64,000 nt of DNA. It comes from Winogradskyella litoriviva (GTDB lineage: Bacteria > Bacteroidota > Bacteroidia > Flavobacteriales > Flavobacteriaceae). The notes beneath the pieces are model-generated. The model ran no database searches and was not told where the DNA came from. It worked only from the letters and a program-made list of their open reading frames with translations. Made by a program: the position numbers and the translations under genes. Positions 34,219-47,000 of the stretch are shown here, piece by piece. How positions within the stretch are numbered: position 1 is the first letter of the stretch; each line of letters starts with the position of its first letter. The stretch lies in NCBI RefSeq assembly GCF_013249065.1, contig NZ_JABRWQ010000002.1, forward strand, positions 124,001 to 188,000. Direction: 5' to 3'.

Positions 34219-34703
34219 TTTCTTAATTCCTTTGGAATAATTACAAATTCTGTCTTGCCTCTTTTTAAATCTTTCCAATTATTAATCTCAAAATTAATTT
34301 TAACCAATCCACTTGTTGGAAGATTATCTATAAAAACATCACCAAATATATTAGAAATTGATGTGAAAGCATTATTGTGACCAAAAATCATTACTTCATT
34401 TATTTCGTCAGGTAAGTTTTTAATAAAATCGATGACATTTTGGCCACCAAAATCATATAAATCTTCTACAATTGTTATGTTTTTTTGTGAAATATTATAA
34501 GAATTTGCAAATAACTCAAATGTGCTGAGTGCTCTTTTTGCCGGACTAGTGAAAATAACTCTAGGCACACTACTTTTGCCTAAAAACTCTTCCGCAACGA
34601 GTTTAACATCTCTAAAACCCCTTGACTTTAGAGGTCTTTCACGGTCTGAAACATTATGTTTCCACGACGATTTACCATGTCTCACTAATGTAATGCTTTT
34701 CAT
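34215..34703 (-). CDS. sixA: SixA-like histidine phosphatase
   Basis: 162 aa from the ATG at 34703 (MKSITLVRHGKSSW); an ATG at 34754 would add 17 residues ahead of the conserved strand. The phosphohistidine motif is RHG with His9; the second His is in FGHNNAF near 107. SixA dephosphorylates phosphohistidine in phosphorelays; small members near ppk/ppx may act on other phosphates. Overlaps ppk1 by 4 bases. Confidence 0.85.
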   Translation of the reverse strand: MKSITLVRHGKSSWKHNVSDRERPLKSRGFRDVKLVAEEFLGKSSVPRVIFTSPAKRALSTFELFANSYNISQKNITIVEDLYDFGGQNVIDFIKNLPDEINEVMIFGHNNAFTSISNIFGDVFIDNLPTSGLVKINFEINNWKDLKRGKTEFVIIPKELRK

Positions 34704-35035
34704 ACATAATCGATTAAATGCAAATTTTTCCGATAAAATGTTGTGTAATTCCATTTTAACGAGTAAATTGCCGCCTTAACACTAATGTTTGTTTATGATA
34801 TTAGTTATAAGTTCTTTTGTTAGGTAAATTTAATGTAAATGATCCCAAATCAAAAAATATATTAATCCATTATATTTTTCATTTGCGTTAAAATACTTCC
34901 CTCTATTTATTTAACAAAGAACAAATAATTATGTTGTTTTAAACAAAGTAGTTTTTACTATGGTCTTTAAACTATGGTATTAAGTCTATTTAGTTTTAAC
35001 AGCAACATTTGCATGATAAGTTATATCTATAAAAT

Positions 35036-38000
35036 ATGGAAATTAATTTTACTTCATCTTTTTTCAAATTAATAACAGTTTGTGTTATTTCATTATTATT
35101 TATAAATAATGGGTTTGCTCAAGAACAATCTGAAAAAGAATCTGATTATTGGCCAAAGACTGCCAAATTATCTGGTACAGAATTAAAAGATTACATGGCG
35201 GTTTTAAAAAAACGTGCCAAATTATATAATGCGAATAAATCATCTTCAAATTATATTCAAAAATCTTCTGAAACTAACCAAATAGGTACTTGTAATGTGA
35301 TTACTTGTGGTTCTTTCAATGCGCTTGATATTACACCAAATAACAACGGTCTTCCACCAGAATTTCAAACAGCTGTTGATGGAAGTACGTATTCTGCAGA
35401 TGTTGTATACGACTGTTGGAATGATGAAGGTACTGTAGATTATTCTGAAGGACAATATATTTCTTATTCTAATATAGATGCAAATATTGATACACCTGCA
35501 ATTATATCACCTTCTCCAAATGGCGGAGGATTTTCTATTTTTTCATATAAAAATGAAGGGATTGAGCAAAATTTAGAAGTACTACCAAATGCAACTTATA
35601 AAGTATGTTTTGAAATTGCTGTAATTCCTCGTTATAGTAATAATGATGGTAGTTTGGTAGAGTTTAATCCAAATTTAAATTTTGGTATAGGTTCTGGTGG
35701 AGTTCAAATTACTGACCCCTTAACATATACTGATGAGGATTTAACTATACATCCTTTAACAGATTTTCCTAACAGCTTATCAACGGCAACAACTGGACCT
35801 TTTCAAAACCCAGGTGGATGGACAGATATTAATCCTTTTTGGGAAACGGTATGTATTACTTTTCAGTCGGATAGTTCTGGTATAGTAAACGTATTTTACC
35901 AAACTCAAGCTCCTGGAAAGTCTATAGTCCTAGTTGATGGATTAAGACTAAGTCTTGAAGGTTATACTGTACCACCTACTATGAATGAAGAAAATTTAGT
36001 AGCAGATAATAATGGTACAGATATCTTTTGTGATGCATTCTCTGTTGACTTAAATTCTTACATTACATCAACTGGACCTGCTGGTTCTGAATTAACTTGG
36101 AGTACAAACTCAGATCCTTTAAATACATCTGCGCATTTAACTGACACCGTTGTAAGTACTCCTGACACGTACTATGTGTTTTATTACAATCCTGAAGACC
36201 AATGTTCATCACCAACTGCCTCTATTACACTAGCGATTACTGATTTAGATGCTGTTGTAGGTTCTCAATCAAATGCTGATTGTGTTGGCGATTCAAACGG
36301 TTCAGTAACAATTGCTGCTTCAAATGGAAATCCTCCTTATACTTATGCTTTAGATGGAGGTTCTGTTCAAAATTCAAATACTTTTGATGATTTAAACATT
36401 GGCAATCATGTTGTTGAAGTAACAGATTCAAATAATTGTTCAGTAAGCGTAAATTTTGAAATTATCGCAATTGATACTGAAGCGCCTACTGCTTCCAATC
36501 TTGATCCTATCAGTGTTCAATGTATAGATGATGTACCTGCGTACAACATTGAAGATGTTGATGATGAGACAGATAACGTAACCAGATTTCCTGTAGTTGC
36601 TTTTGTGTCGGATGTTTCAGATAATTTATCGTGCCCTGAAACTATTACAAGAACTTATAGTGTTACCGACGATTGTGGTAATTCTATTAATGTAACTCAA
36701 TTAATTACTATTAATGATACAATAGCTCCATCTATAAACACATCTGCTTCGGATGTAACGATTGAATGTGGTGTATCTCCTGATGGAACATTACAAGATT
36801 GGTTAGATAATAATGGTGGTGCTTCTGCCTCGGATAATTGTGGAAATGTAACTTGGTCAAATAACTATGATGATGGTATTTCAGATTGTTCGGCATCAAC
36901 AACCGTTATATTCACTGCTACTGATGATTGTGGTAATACAGCAATAACAAGAGCAACATACACTATTCAAGATACAACACCTCCTGTAATAACAGTTTCT
37001 GCCGCTAATCAATCTATTGAATGTAATATTGATGATTCTACGCAAAACGTTCAAAGCTGGTTAGATAATAATGGTGGTGCTTCGGCTACAGATGATTGTT
37101 CTGCAATTATTTGGTCTAATGATTTCACCTCACTTTCTGGTGGTTGTGGTGAGACAGGTTCTGCTACAGTGACTTTTACAGCCACTGATGCTTGTGGTAA
37201 CTCAACATCTACCACAGCTACATTTAATAGCGTTGACACAACTAATCCTGTCGCTCCTAATGCTCCTGCTGATTCATATTTCAATTGTATTGATGACGTG
37301 CCTGCGCCTGGCCAATTAACAGCTACTGATAATTGTAAAGATGACATTACTGTTACAGGTGTTGACACTATTGATAATTCTAACCCTTGTTCTATATCTA
37401 TTGTAAGAACATGGACTTTTGTTGATGATTGTGGAAATTCGTCTTCAGTGTCACAAAACATTATTGTAGCTGATACTACTGCGCCTACATTTACGGTACC
37501 TGCAGATATAGACATCCAATGTGGTGACAACCCTAATAATCTTTCTATTACTGGTGATGTTACCGACGAACAGGATAATTGTTCTACTGGTCTAAATGCG
37601 ACATATACAGATTCTGTTGTTAATGGTAGCTGTACTAATACTGAAACTATTACACGTACTTGGACGCTAATTGATGATTGTAACAACACAACAAGACTTG
37701 TACAAACCATTAATGTTGTAGATACTACAGCTCCTACTTTAACTATTCCTAGTAATGTTACTGTAGAATGTACAGATCCTACAAATCCTTCTGCTACAGG
37801 TACAGCTACAGGAAGTGACTCTTGTGGGAATGTTACCATCTCTTATAATGATACATCGTATGCTAAATGTGGTAATACAGAAAAAATTAAAAGAACATGG
37901 ACAGCTACTGATGAATGTGGTAATACAAAATCATTAAATCAAATTATAAATGTAAAAGACACTACACCACCTACAATAGATACATCTGCTACTAACATAA

Positions 38001-41000
38001 TGATTGAATGTGGTGTAACACCTGAAGGTACATTACAAGATTGGTTAGATAATAATGGTGGTGCTTCTGCCTCAGATACGTGTGGAAATGTAACTTGGTC
38101 TAATAACTATAATGATGGTGTTTCAGATTGTTCTGCATCAACAACCGTTATATTCACTGCCACTGATGATTGTGGTAATACTTCTACAACGAGTGCATCA
38201 TATACTATTCAAGATACAACACCTCCTGTAATAACAGTTTCTGCCGCTAATCAATCTATTGAATGTAATATTGATGATTCTACGCAAAACGTTCAAAACT
38301 GGTTAGATAATAATGGTGGTGCTTCGGCTACAGATGATTGTTCTGCAATTACCTGGACAAACAATTTTACTTCAATTTCAGATGGTTGTGGTGAGACAGG
38401 TTCTGCTACCGTAACTTTTACGGCTACTGATGCTTGTGGTAACTCAACATCTACTACAGCTACATTTAATAGCGTAGATACAACTAATCCTGTTGCTCCT
38501 AATGCTCCTGCTGATTCATATTTCAATTGTATTGATGACGTGCCTGCGCCTGGCCAATTAACAGCTACTGATAATTGTAAAGATGACATTACTGTTACAG
38601 GTGTTGACACTATTGATAATTCTAACCCTTGTTCTATATCTATTGTAAGAACATGGACTTTTGTTGATGATTGTGGAAATTCGTCTTCAGTGTCACAAAA
38701 CATTATTGTAGCTGATACTACTGCGCCTACATTTACGGTACCTGCAGATATAGACATCCAATGTGGTGACAACCCTAATAATCTTTCTATTACTGGTGAT
38801 GTTACCGATGAAAAGGATAATTGTTCTACTGGTCTTAATGCGACATATACAGATTCTGTTGTTAATGGTAGCTGTACTAATACTGAAACTATTACACGTA
38901 CTTGGACGCTAATTGATGATTGTAACAACACAACAAGACTTGTGCAAACCATAAATGTTGTAGATACTACACCTCCTACTTTAATTATTCCTGGTGATGT
39001 TATTATAGAATGTACTAACTCAACTGACACCTCGTCAACTGGAACAGCAACAGCAAGTGACTCCTGTGGTAATGTAACAATCTCTTACAATGATACATCA
39101 ACTGCTGATTGTGGTAATACCGAAACAATTACAAGAACTTGGACAGCTACTGATGAATGTGGTAATACGAAATCATTAAATCAAATTATAAATGTAGAAG
39201 ATACTACACCTCCTACAATAGATACATCTTCTTCTAACATAATGATTGAATGTGGTGTAACACCTGAAGGTACATTACAAGATTGGTTAGATAATAATGG
39301 TGGTGCTTCTGCCTCAGATACGTGTGGAAACGTAACTTGGTCTAATAACTATAATGATGGTGTTTCAGATTGTTCTGCATCAACAACCGTTATATTCACG
39401 GCCACTGATGATTGTGGTAATACTTCTACAACGAGTGCATCATATACTATTCAAGATACAACACCTCCTGTAATAACAGTTTCTGCTGCTAATCAATCTA
39501 TTGAATGTAATATTGATGATTCTACGCAAAGTATTCAAAGCTGGTTAGATAATAATGGTGGTGCTTCGGCTACAGATGATTGTTCTGCTGTTATTTGGTC
39601 TAATGATTTCACCTCACTTTCTAATGGTTGTGGTGAATCTGGATCTGCTACTGTAACTTTTACGGCTACTGATGCTTGTGGTAACTCAACATCTACTACA
39701 GCTACATTTAATAGCGTTGATACAACTAATCCTGTTGCTCCTAATGCTCCTGCTGATGTAACGTTGCAATGTATAGATGACGTACCTACGCCTGGCCAAT
39801 TAACAGCCACGGATAATTGTATGGATGATATTACTGTTACAGGTGTTGATTCTATTGATAATTCTAACCCTTGTTCTATATCTATTGTAAGAACATGGAC
39901 TTTTGTTGATGATTGTGGAAATTCGTCTTCAGTGTCACAAAACATTATTGTAGCTGATACTACTGCGCCTACATTTACTGCGCCTGCAGATGTAGATATA
40001 GAATGTGGTACAAATACTAATGATCTTTCTATTACAGGTGATGTTACCGACGAAAAGGATAATTGTTCTATTGGTCTAAATGCGACATATACAGATACTG
40101 TTGTTAATGGTAGCTGTACTAATACTGAAACTATTACACGTACTTGGACGCTAATTGATGATTGTAATAACACAACAAGACTTGTACAAACCATTAATGT
40201 TATAGATACAACACCACCTGCGTTTACAGTGCCTTCAGACATTACTATTGAATGTGATGTCGATGCAACCGACGTTGCAATTACTGGAGATGTTACTGAT
40301 GAAACTGATAACTGCTCTACTAATTTAGAAGCAACCTTTACAGATACTGTTAATAATGGTAGTTGTGCTAACGAATCTCTGATTACCCGTACATGGTCTT
40401 TAACGGATGGATGTAATAATACAACAACCGCAGTACAAACAATCACAGTGCAAGACAATACAGCACCAATAATTGACGAAACTCGAATTCGTAATATCGA
40501 AATACAATGTGGTGTAACTCCTGAAGGAACATTACAAGATTGGTTAGACAATAATGCTGGAGCAACAGCCACTGACAATTGTGGTAGTGTAACTTGGACT
40601 AATGACTTCGCAATGAATACTGATGTAGATTGTGCTAATGGCGCAATAACTGTGATTTTTACAGCTACAGACGATTGTGGTAATGTATCAACAACAAGCG
40701 CAACTTATGCCATACAAGATACTACACCACCAGTAATAACAAATCCTGCTGAAGACCAAACAATTGAATGTAATATTGATGGTGGTGTAACTGAAGATTT
40801 TATTACTTGGTTAGCAACAAATGGTGGCGCTGAGGCTACTGATAATTGTACCGCTATTGTATGGTCTCATGATTACTCCTCACTTTCTGATGGCTGTGGT
40901 GAAACAGGTTCTGCTACAGTAACTTTTACTGCCACTGATGGTTGTGGTAACTCAACAACTACAACGGCCACATTTAATAGTGTTGATACAACTAATCCTG

Positions 41001-44000
41001 TTGCACCTAATGCTCCTAGTGATTTAACTTTTCAATGTATTGATGAAGTGCCTGCTCCTGGCCAATTAACCGCTAGTGATAATTGTATGGATAATATAAC
41101 TGTTACTGGAGTTGATACTATTGATAATTCTAATCCATGTAATATTACTATTGTAAGAACATGGACCTTTATTGATGATTGTGGGAATTCATCATCTGTA
41201 TCTCAAAATATTTTTGTAGCTGATACTACTGTTCCTACAATAAATGTACCTTCAGATATAACGATTCAATGTGGTGCAGATGAGTCTAGTGCCAATACTG
41301 GTGAAGCTACTGGGAATGATAATTGTGGTGATTTAACTATTACATATTCAGATTCAGAAACTTCTTCTTGTGGAAATACTAAAACAATAACTAGAACGTG
41401 GACAGGAACTGACGCTTGTAATAACAGTATCTCTGATACTCAGATTATAAATGTTATCGATACAACAGCTCCTACTTTTAACGAAAGTTTACCTGCAAAT
41501 ATAACTGTAGATTCAAATAGTATTCCAACATCCTCAATTTTAACAGCATCTGATAATTGTGATGATACTATTGATGTTATATTTTCAGAAACATTAATTG
41601 GCAGCAATTGTGACGCATCTTATACGATTGAAAGAAATTGGCAAGCTGAAGATGATTGTGGAAACAGTACAGAACATACTCAAATTATAAATGTTAACCA
41701 TAATGTCCTTTCAATAACCGTAGATTCTAAAACCGATGTACTTTGCTTTGGAGAAAACACAGGTGCAATTGATATTAGTGTATCAGGTGGTTTACCTCCA
41801 TATTCTTATTCTTGGAGTACTGGTGCTACAAGTCAAGATTTAGACGACATAAGTGCAGGTAATTATACAATAACTGTTGAAGATAATAATGGTTGTACAG
41901 TATATAAAGATATTTATATAGACCAACCTGCTAACGCATTAAGTCTTAACATTGACAAAGTAAATGCTACATCAATACAAGGATGTATCGACGGTACTGC
42001 AACTGCTAATGTCTCAGGTGGAACTGCTAATTACACCTACTTATGGTCTGCTTCTGCAAATAACCAAACAACAGCTACTGCAACTAATTTACCTATAGGA
42101 ATTCATTCTGTTTTGATTACAGACGCTAACAATTGTACCATTACTCAAAGTATTGAAATTTCTTGTACTAATGATTGTGATACGAATATAACAACAGGAA
42201 CTACAACTAATGTTCTATGTTTTAGCGAAGCTACTGGTGCAACTTCTGTTTCTGCTAGTTCTATTATCAATCCTACGGCTACTTTTACATTTACTTGGTC
42301 TAATGGTCATGTTGATACTGGTGTGACTACTAGTTCTATTTCAAATGTAATTGCTGGTAACTATACAGTGAGTGTTTCTATGGACGGATCGTCTTGTGAC
42401 CCTGTTGTACAAAATATTGAAATTACACAACCTCTAGATTTAACACTTACAGTTAATAAAGTTAATGCCACTTCTGCTCAAGGTTGTGACGATGGAACGG
42501 CTACCGCTTCTACTTCTGGTGGAAATGGGCCTTATACTTATTTATGGTCCGCTTCAGCTGGAAACTCTACTGATGCTTCTGTTAGTGGTTTACCTGTCGG
42601 TGATCATACTGTAGTTGTAACTGATGCAAACGATTGTACAGCTACTCAAACCATTACGATTTCTTGTACCGATGATTGTGATACCGCTACAACTTCTGGT
42701 ACTATTGTAAATGTACTTTGTTTTGGTGAAGCTACTGGCGAAGCAACCGTTTCTGCTAGTTCGGTAATTAATCCAACTGCTACTTACACTTTTACTTGGT
42801 CTAATGGTGATGTTGAAGCTGGAGTAACATCTAGTACTATTTCTAATGTTTTAGCTGGTAACTATACAGTGAGTGTATCTATGGATGGATCATCTTGTGA
42901 CCCTGTAATTCATAGTATTAGCATTAACCAACCTCTTGCAACGTTATCAGGTTCAATCAATTCTCAAACTGATATAATATGTGGAGGTCTTGGAGAAATA
43001 ACAATCGTAGGTTCTGGAGGAACTTCACCATACTCATTCTCTATCGATGGAGGATCTAATTATCAAACTAGTGGTACATTTTCTGATTTAAATCCAGGAA
43101 ATTATTCTATCACAATTTTAGATTCTAATAATTGTACTATTACAGTTCCGGTTGAAATTCTTATAAATTGTACCGATGCTATCGCTGACATCAACAATAC
43201 GTATGTTAATCTACCTGTTTCTGGAAATGTTTTAACAAACGATGAAGATTTTGAAGGTGATAACCAAACCGTTACAGCTAACACTAATCCGGCTAATGGT
43301 TCTGTTGTTATGAATCCTGATGGTTCTTATACATACACTCCTAACCCTGGATTTATTGGTCAAGATACCTTCCAATACACAATCTGTGACGATGGTAATC
43401 CTCAAGCTTGTGATACAGCTACCGTATATATTGAAGTATTGCCTGAAGGTGGTCCTGAAAATGAAGCGCCTATCGCTAATGCAGATACGGCTACTACACC
43501 GGAAGGAACACCTATTAATATTGTGATCCTGGCTAATGATTTTGATCCTGATGCTGATCCTATTACCATTACGGCAACTACCGATCCTGCCAATGGTACA
43601 ATAACGCTTAATCCTGATGGAACTATTACATATACGCCTGATGCTGGTTTTATTGGTGAAGATACCTTTACTTACACTATTTGTGATGATGGTAATCCTC
43701 AACTTTGTGATACAGCAACGGTAACAGTAACAGTACAACCTTCTGGTACTCCTAATACAACTAACGCTAATGATGATGCGTATAATACAACACCTGGTGC
43801 TGATGTTATTGGTAACGTATTAGCTAATGATAATGATATTGAAGGTGATACTCAAACTGTAACAACTACTACAGTGACAACTGCTAATGGTGTAACTGTT
43901 AACATAGATCCTAATACGGGTATATTTACTTATACGCCTGACGCTGGTTTCTCTGGTACGGATTCATTTATTTATACTATTTGTGATAATGGAAGTCCTG

Positions 44001-47000
44001 TAGCTTGTGATGATGCTACTGTATATATTACTGTTGGTGGTCTGGCTAATACAACCGATGCTATCGCTGACATCAACAATACGTATGTTAATCTACCTGT
44101 TTCTGGTAATGTTTTAACAAACGATGAAGATTTTGAAGGTGATAACCAAACCGTTACAGCTAACACTAATCCGGCTAATGGTTCTGTTGTAATGAATCCT
44201 GATGGTTCTTATACATACACTCCTAACCCTGGATTTATTGGTCAAGATACCTTCCAATACACAATCTGTGACGATGGTAATCCTCAAGCTTGTGATACAG
44301 CTACCGTATATATTGAAGTATTGCCTGAAGGTGGTCCTGAAAATGAAGCACCTATCGCTAATGCAGATACGGCTACTACACCGGAAGGAACACCTATTAA
44401 TATTGTGATTCTGGCTAATGATTTTGATCCTGATGCTGATCCTATTACCATTACGGCAACTACCGATCCTGCCAATGGTACAATAACGCTTAATCCTGAT
44501 GGAACTATTACATATACGCCTGATGCTGGTTTTATTGGTGAAGATACCTTTACTTACACTATTTGTGATGATGGTAATCCTCAACTTTGTGATACAGCAA
44601 CGGTAACAGTAACAGTACAACCTTCTGGTACTCCTAATACCACTAACGCTAATGATGATGCATATAATGTTACACCTACTAGTGTACTAAATGGTAATGT
44701 ATTAGCTAATGATAATGATATTGAAGGTGATACTCAGACTGTAACAACTACTACAGTTATTACTGCTGAAGGTGTTACTGTTAATATAGACCCTAATACT
44801 GGTGCATTTACATACACTCCAAATGCTGGATATTCTGGTACTGATTCATTTATTTATACTATTTGTGATAATGGAAGTCCTGTAGCTTGTGATGATGCTA
44901 CTGTATATATAACTATTGAGGGTGTTGCAGGTCTTAGTATTGTAAAATCTGCAACAAGTACAACTCTTGACTGTGTTGCCGCTGGAGATTCTGTGACTTA
45001 TAATTTTACTGTAACTAATTCTGGTGATGTATTAATTAATAGTATAACTATTATTGATGATTTACTAGGTGGTGATATTACTACTACTCTTACACTTGTT
45101 GGTGATAATGGTGACGGCATCCTAGACCCATCAGAAACATGGGTATTCACTGCTCCTGATTATACAATCACTCAAGATGATGTAGATGCTGGAAACATTA
45201 CTAATAATGTAACGGCTAACGGTCTTGAACCTGATGGAACCACTCCTGTTGTAGCTACAGACACCTATATCATAGACGCGAATAATACCGATGTAACACT
45301 TTGTAATGATGGTGCTATCAATATTGTAAAAGACGCTTCTACTACAAACACGGGTTGTGTTGGTGAAGGTGATTTAGTAACTTATACTTTCACGGTAACT
45401 AATACTGGTGATGTATCTATTAACTCTATCACAATTACAGATGATTTACTAGGTGGTGATATTACTTCTACTCTTACACTTGTTGGTGATAATGGTGACG
45501 GCATCTTAGATCCAACTGAAACATGGGTATTCACTGCTCCTGATTATACAATCACTCAAGATGATGTAGATGCTGGAAACATTACTAATAATGTAACGGC
45601 TAACGGTCTTCAACCAGATGGAACAACATCTGTTGTGGCTACAGACACCTATATCATAGACGCGAATAATACCGATGTAACACTTTGTAATGATGGTGCT
45701 ATCAATATTGTAAAAGACGCTTCTACTCCAAACACGGGTTGTGTTGGTGAAGGTGATTTAGTAACTTATACTTTCACGGTAACTAATACTGGTGATGTGT
45801 CTATTAATTCTATCACAATTACAGATGATTTATTAGGTGGTGATATTACTGCTACTCTTACACTTGTCGGTGATTCTAACTCTAATGGTCTGTTGGATCC
45901 TACTGAAACATGGGTATTCACTGCTCCTGATTATACAATCACTCAAGATGATGTAGATGCTGGAAACATTACTAATAATGTAACGGCTAACGGTCTTCAA
46001 CCTGATGGAACAACATCTGTTGTGGCTACAGACACCTATATCATAGACGCGAATAATACCGATGTAACACTTTGTAATGATGGTGCTATCAATATTGTAA
46101 AAGACGCTTCTACTCCAAACACGGGTTGTGTTGGTGAAGGTGATTTAGTAACTTATACTTTCACGGTAACTAATACTGGTGATGTGTCTATTAATTCTAT
46201 CACAATTACAGATGATTTATTAGGTGGTGATATTACTGCTACTCTTACACTTGTCGGTGATTCTAACTCTAATGGTCTGTTGGATCCTACTGAAACATGG
46301 GTATTCACTGCTCCTGATTATACAATCACTCAAGATGATGTAGATGCTGGAAACATTACTAATAATGTAACGGCTAACGGTCTTCAACCTGATGGAACAA
46401 CATCTGTTGTGGCTACAGACACCTATATCATAGACGCGAATAATACCGATGTAACACTTTGTAATGATGGTGCTATCAATATTGTAAAAGACGCTTCTAC
46501 GCCAAACACGGGTTGTGTTGGTGAAGGTGATTTAGTAACTTATACTTTCACGGTAACTAATACTGGTGATGTATCTATTAACTCTATCACAATTACAGAT
46601 GATTTATTAGGTGGTGATATTACTGCTACTCTTACACTTGTTGGTGATTCTAACTCTAATGGTCTGTTGGATCCTACTGAAACATGGGTATTCACTGCTC
46701 CTGATTATACAATCACTCAAGATGATGTAGATGCTGGAAACATTACTAATAATGTAACAGCTAACGGTCTTCAACCAGATGGAACCACTCCTGTTGCAGC
46801 TACAGACACCTATATTATTGACGCCAATAATACCGATGTAACACTATGTAATGAATCAGGTATTGAGCTTGTAAAAACAGGTATATTTAATAATGATAAC
46901 GGAAATGGTTGTACTGAAATTAATGAAACTATTACTTACACCTTTGTTTTAAATAATACTGGTGATATTGCTTTAGGTAATATAGTAATTACAGACCCAT

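Noticed and set aside
37051..40578. Three long minus-strand frames (37051-37839, 38293-39030, 39535-40578) with similar products
   Set aside because: They are antisense to the adhesin and recur with its 1242-base repeat. Their Val/Ser-rich products mirror the codon pattern of the sense strand.
43232..44620. Repeated antisense frames with Arg/Ile/Cys-rich products
   Set aside because: Shadows of the 882-bp adhesin duplication; no signal, motif or start context.
44930..46852. Tandem array that could be mistaken for a CRISPR or a satellite
   Set aside because: Units are 384-387 bases, in frame, translated as DUF11-like domains, with no short repeat/spacer alternation.
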